The notes under the pieces were generated by a model. The model searched no databases. It was given only the letters and a program-made list of their open reading frames with translations, and was not told where the DNA came from. 7,566 nt of DNA. It comes from Gemmatimonadales bacterium. Lineage in GTDB: Bacteria > Gemmatimonadota > Gemmatimonadetes > Gemmatimonadales > GWC2-71-9. Shown one piece after another: positions 6,226 through 7,566 of the stretch. Position numbers and translations under genes: made by a program. Numbering within the stretch: the first letter of the stretch is position 1; each line of letters starts with the position of its first letter. Where the stretch lies: NCBI GenBank assembly GCA_013813145.1, contig JACCSE010000354.1, positions 1 through 7,566 on the forward strand. Direction: 5' to 3'.

Positions 6226-7523
6226 GCGAGACGTACCTGCCCGACGACGCGACCCGCGCCGGCACCGGACTCGCCGAAGGTCCCGAGTGGCTGGAGCCGA
6301 TCCGCCGCCGGGCGGCCGAGCGCTTCGCGGCCACCGGGTTCCCCAGCAGCCGGCACGAGGAGTGGCGCTTCACTCCCATCGCGCCGATAGTCGGGACCGC
6401 GTGGCGTCCGGCGCCCGCGTCCGGAGAGGTCACCGGCGACCGTCTGGTCCCGTTCATCTTCGGGCATCCCGAGTGGAGCACCCTGGTCTTCGTGAACGGA
6501 TGGTTCAGCGAGGGGCTCAGTGCAATCGGTCCTCTCCCCCACGGCGTGCGGGTGTCGAGCCTCGCCGAGGCGCTCCGCGCTGATGGCGCCAGCCTGGAGG
6601 CGCATCTCGGCCGCCACGCGCCGATCGAGGGCAGCCCGTTCACCGCCATCAACACCGCGTCGTTCCGCGACGGCGGATTGGTGTACCTGCCCGCCGGCGT
6701 CGAGCTCGCCGGGCCGGTGCACTTCGTCTACGTGAGCACGCCGGAGGCGGGGGGGACGGTGGTGCACCCCCGCAACCTCATCGTGGTCGAGCGGGGCGCG
6801 CGAGCCTCCGTCATCGAGAGCTACGTCACCCTGGCCCCCGGCGAGGTCTACTGGAACAACCCGGTCACCGAGGTGTCGGCCGGAGCGGGCTCCTGGCTGG
6901 AGCACACCCGCATCCAGCGGGAGAGCGAGCGCGCCCACCACGTGGGCCTCACTCACGTGGACCAGCAGCGGGATAGCCACTATCGCTCGTTCACCATGGC
7001 GATGGGGGCGGCGCTTTCGCGGCACAACCTGCACGTCCGGCTGAACGACGAGAACATCGAGACCTTGATGTACGGTCTCTATCTGACTCAGGGCGAGCAG
7101 GTGGCCGACAATCATACGGCCATCTTCCACGACCAGCCGAACTGCCGGAGCTGGGAGGTCTACAAGGGCGTGCTGGAAGACCGTTCCCGCGCGGTGTTCA
7201 ACGGGAAAGTGTTCGTCAAACCGGAGGCCCAGAAGACCGACGCCAAGCAGACCAATCGAAACCTTCTGCTGAGCGACGGCGCCAAGGTGGACACCAAGCC
7301 GCAGCTCGAGATCTTCGCCGACGACGTCAAGTGCACCCACGGCGCCACCGTGGGCCGGCTGGACGACGTGGCGCTTTTCTATGCCCGTAGCCGCGGCATT
7401 CCCGCGCTCGCCGCCGAGCGGCTCCTGACCTACGCATTCGCCGCCGAGGTGGTCGAAGAGGTGGCCCTGGAGCCGGTGAGGCTGGAGCTCGAACGGCTGG
7501 TGCGGGAGAGGCTGGCCGAATGA
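6222..7523 (+). CDS. sufD: Fe-S cluster assembly protein SufD
   Basis: SufB paralogue that pairs with SufB to form the SufBC2D complex and supports iron entry and cluster formation. The protein has 433 residues, normal for SufD (about 420-450). GTG 6222 is chosen because GGAGG (6210-6214) sits seven bases before it and it overlaps the sufC stop as GTGA. A longer reading from GTG 6192 would add ten Gly-rich residues inside sufC and has no comparable site. The N-terminal region has RRRAAERFAATGFPSSRHEEWRFTP-type features common to SufD. The core is beta-helix, and the C-terminal block contains DNHTAIFHDQP, FNGKVFVKPEAQKTDA and DDVKCTHGATVG. His373 in CTHGAT matches E. coli SufD His360, needed for cluster assembly. 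The protein ends in a charged helix (LELERLVRERLAE). A cysteine desulfurase gene (sufS) would be expected next but lies outside. Confidence 0.96.
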   Translation: MSETYLPDDATRAGTGLAEGPEWLEPIRRRAAERFAATGFPSSRHEEWRFTPIAPIVGTAWRPAPASGEVTGDRLVPFIFGHPEWSTLVFVNGWFSEGLSAIGPLPHGVRVSSLAEALRADGASLEAHLGRHAPIEGSPFTAINTASFRDGGLVYLPAGVELAGPVHFVYVSTPEAGGTVVHPRNLIVVERGARASVIESYVTLAPGEVYWNNPVTEVSAGAGSWLEHTRIQRESERAHHVGLTHVDQQRDSHYRSFTMAMGAALSRHNLHVRLNDENIETLMYGLYLTQGEQVADNHTAIFHDQPNCRSWEVYKGVLEDRSRAVFNGKVFVKPEAQKTDAKQTNRNLLLSDGAKVDTKPQLEIFADDVKCTHGATVGRLDDVALFYARSRGIPALAAERLLTYAFAAEVVEEVALEPVRLELERLVRERLAE

Positions 7524-7566
7524 GCGGCGCAGCGGGGCAGCGGGGCAGCGGGGCAGTGCTGCATGC
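7520..7566 (+). CDS. Possible start of the next suf-operon gene (truncated by window edge)
   Basis: An ATG at 7520 overlaps the sufD stop as ATGA, the same arrangement as sufR-sufB. GGGAGAGG (7504-7511) lies eight bases before it. The frame stays open to the window end, but only 15 codons are visible (MSGAAGQRGSGAVLH), and they are encoded largely by an octamer tandem repeat. This could be the N-terminus of SufS or another Suf protein, or a chance start ahead of the true gene. It is too short to name. Confidence 0.35.
   Translation, partial: MSGAAGQRGSGAVLH
7524..7563. repeat. GCGGGGCA octamer tandem repeat after sufD
   Basis: Three perfect copies of GCGGGGCA (7532-7555) are flanked by a degenerate copy on each side (GCGGCGCA 7524-7531, GTGCTGCA 7556-7563). 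They start immediately after the sufD stop codon. It is a short simple-sequence tract of the slippage-prone kind; its right end is near the window edge. Confidence 0.85.

Noticed and set aside
6186..7340. 384-codon frame antisense to sufD
   Set aside because: Shadow frame of sufD with no domain signs and no ribosome site of note.

Overview
The window is GC-rich, densely coded bacterial DNA. It carries one complete locus for iron-sulfur cluster assembly (sufR-sufB-sufC-sufD, + strand, 3242-7523) and three unrelated-looking genes to its left. An outer-membrane patatin/Omp85 protein points to a Gram-negative (diderm) host. Together with the 7Fe ferredoxin and a SufR-led Suf operon, this suggests an aerobic or facultative soil- or sediment-type bacterium such as a Gemmatimonadota member. 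The phylum is an inference from gene style only; there is no rRNA or other phylogenetic marker.

Left part (1-2943). A 7Fe ferredoxin gene runs off the left edge on the - strand, with a plausible sigma70-type promoter (TTGCGC-N17-TATACC) in the gap behind it. Diverging from it is a secreted patatin-like phospholipase fused to a POTRA-like region and an Omp85-type beta-barrel (PlpD/type Vd style). This gene converges on a peptide deformylase (- strand) with only 22 bases between the stop codons.

Middle (2944-3241). A gap of about 300 bases holds several inverted repeats. At its right end is a well-formed promoter whose predicted start site falls on the A of the sufR ATG, so the suf mRNA is probably leaderless. 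A 16-bp near-palindrome (TTGT-N8-ACAA) overlaps the -35 box and is the best candidate for the SufR operator.

Right part (3242-7566). sufR and sufB overlap by ATGA, and sufC and sufD overlap by GTGA. Between sufB and sufC the coupling is broken by 126 bases, mostly a large imperfect hairpin built from heptamer repeats (GCTATCA / GATAGCC). After sufD there is a short tandem octamer (GCGGGGCA), and an ATGA overlap suggests a further gene, cut off by the window edge. SufB, SufC and SufD should form the SufBCD scaffold and ATPase that builds [Fe-S] clusters. SufR, with its conserved Cys set, should sense cluster status and repress the operon. All known key residues of SufB, SufC and SufD are present, so the machinery looks functional.

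I found no previously undescribed system. The most interesting points are regulatory: the leaderless promoter with its operator, and the repeat hairpin inside the operon.
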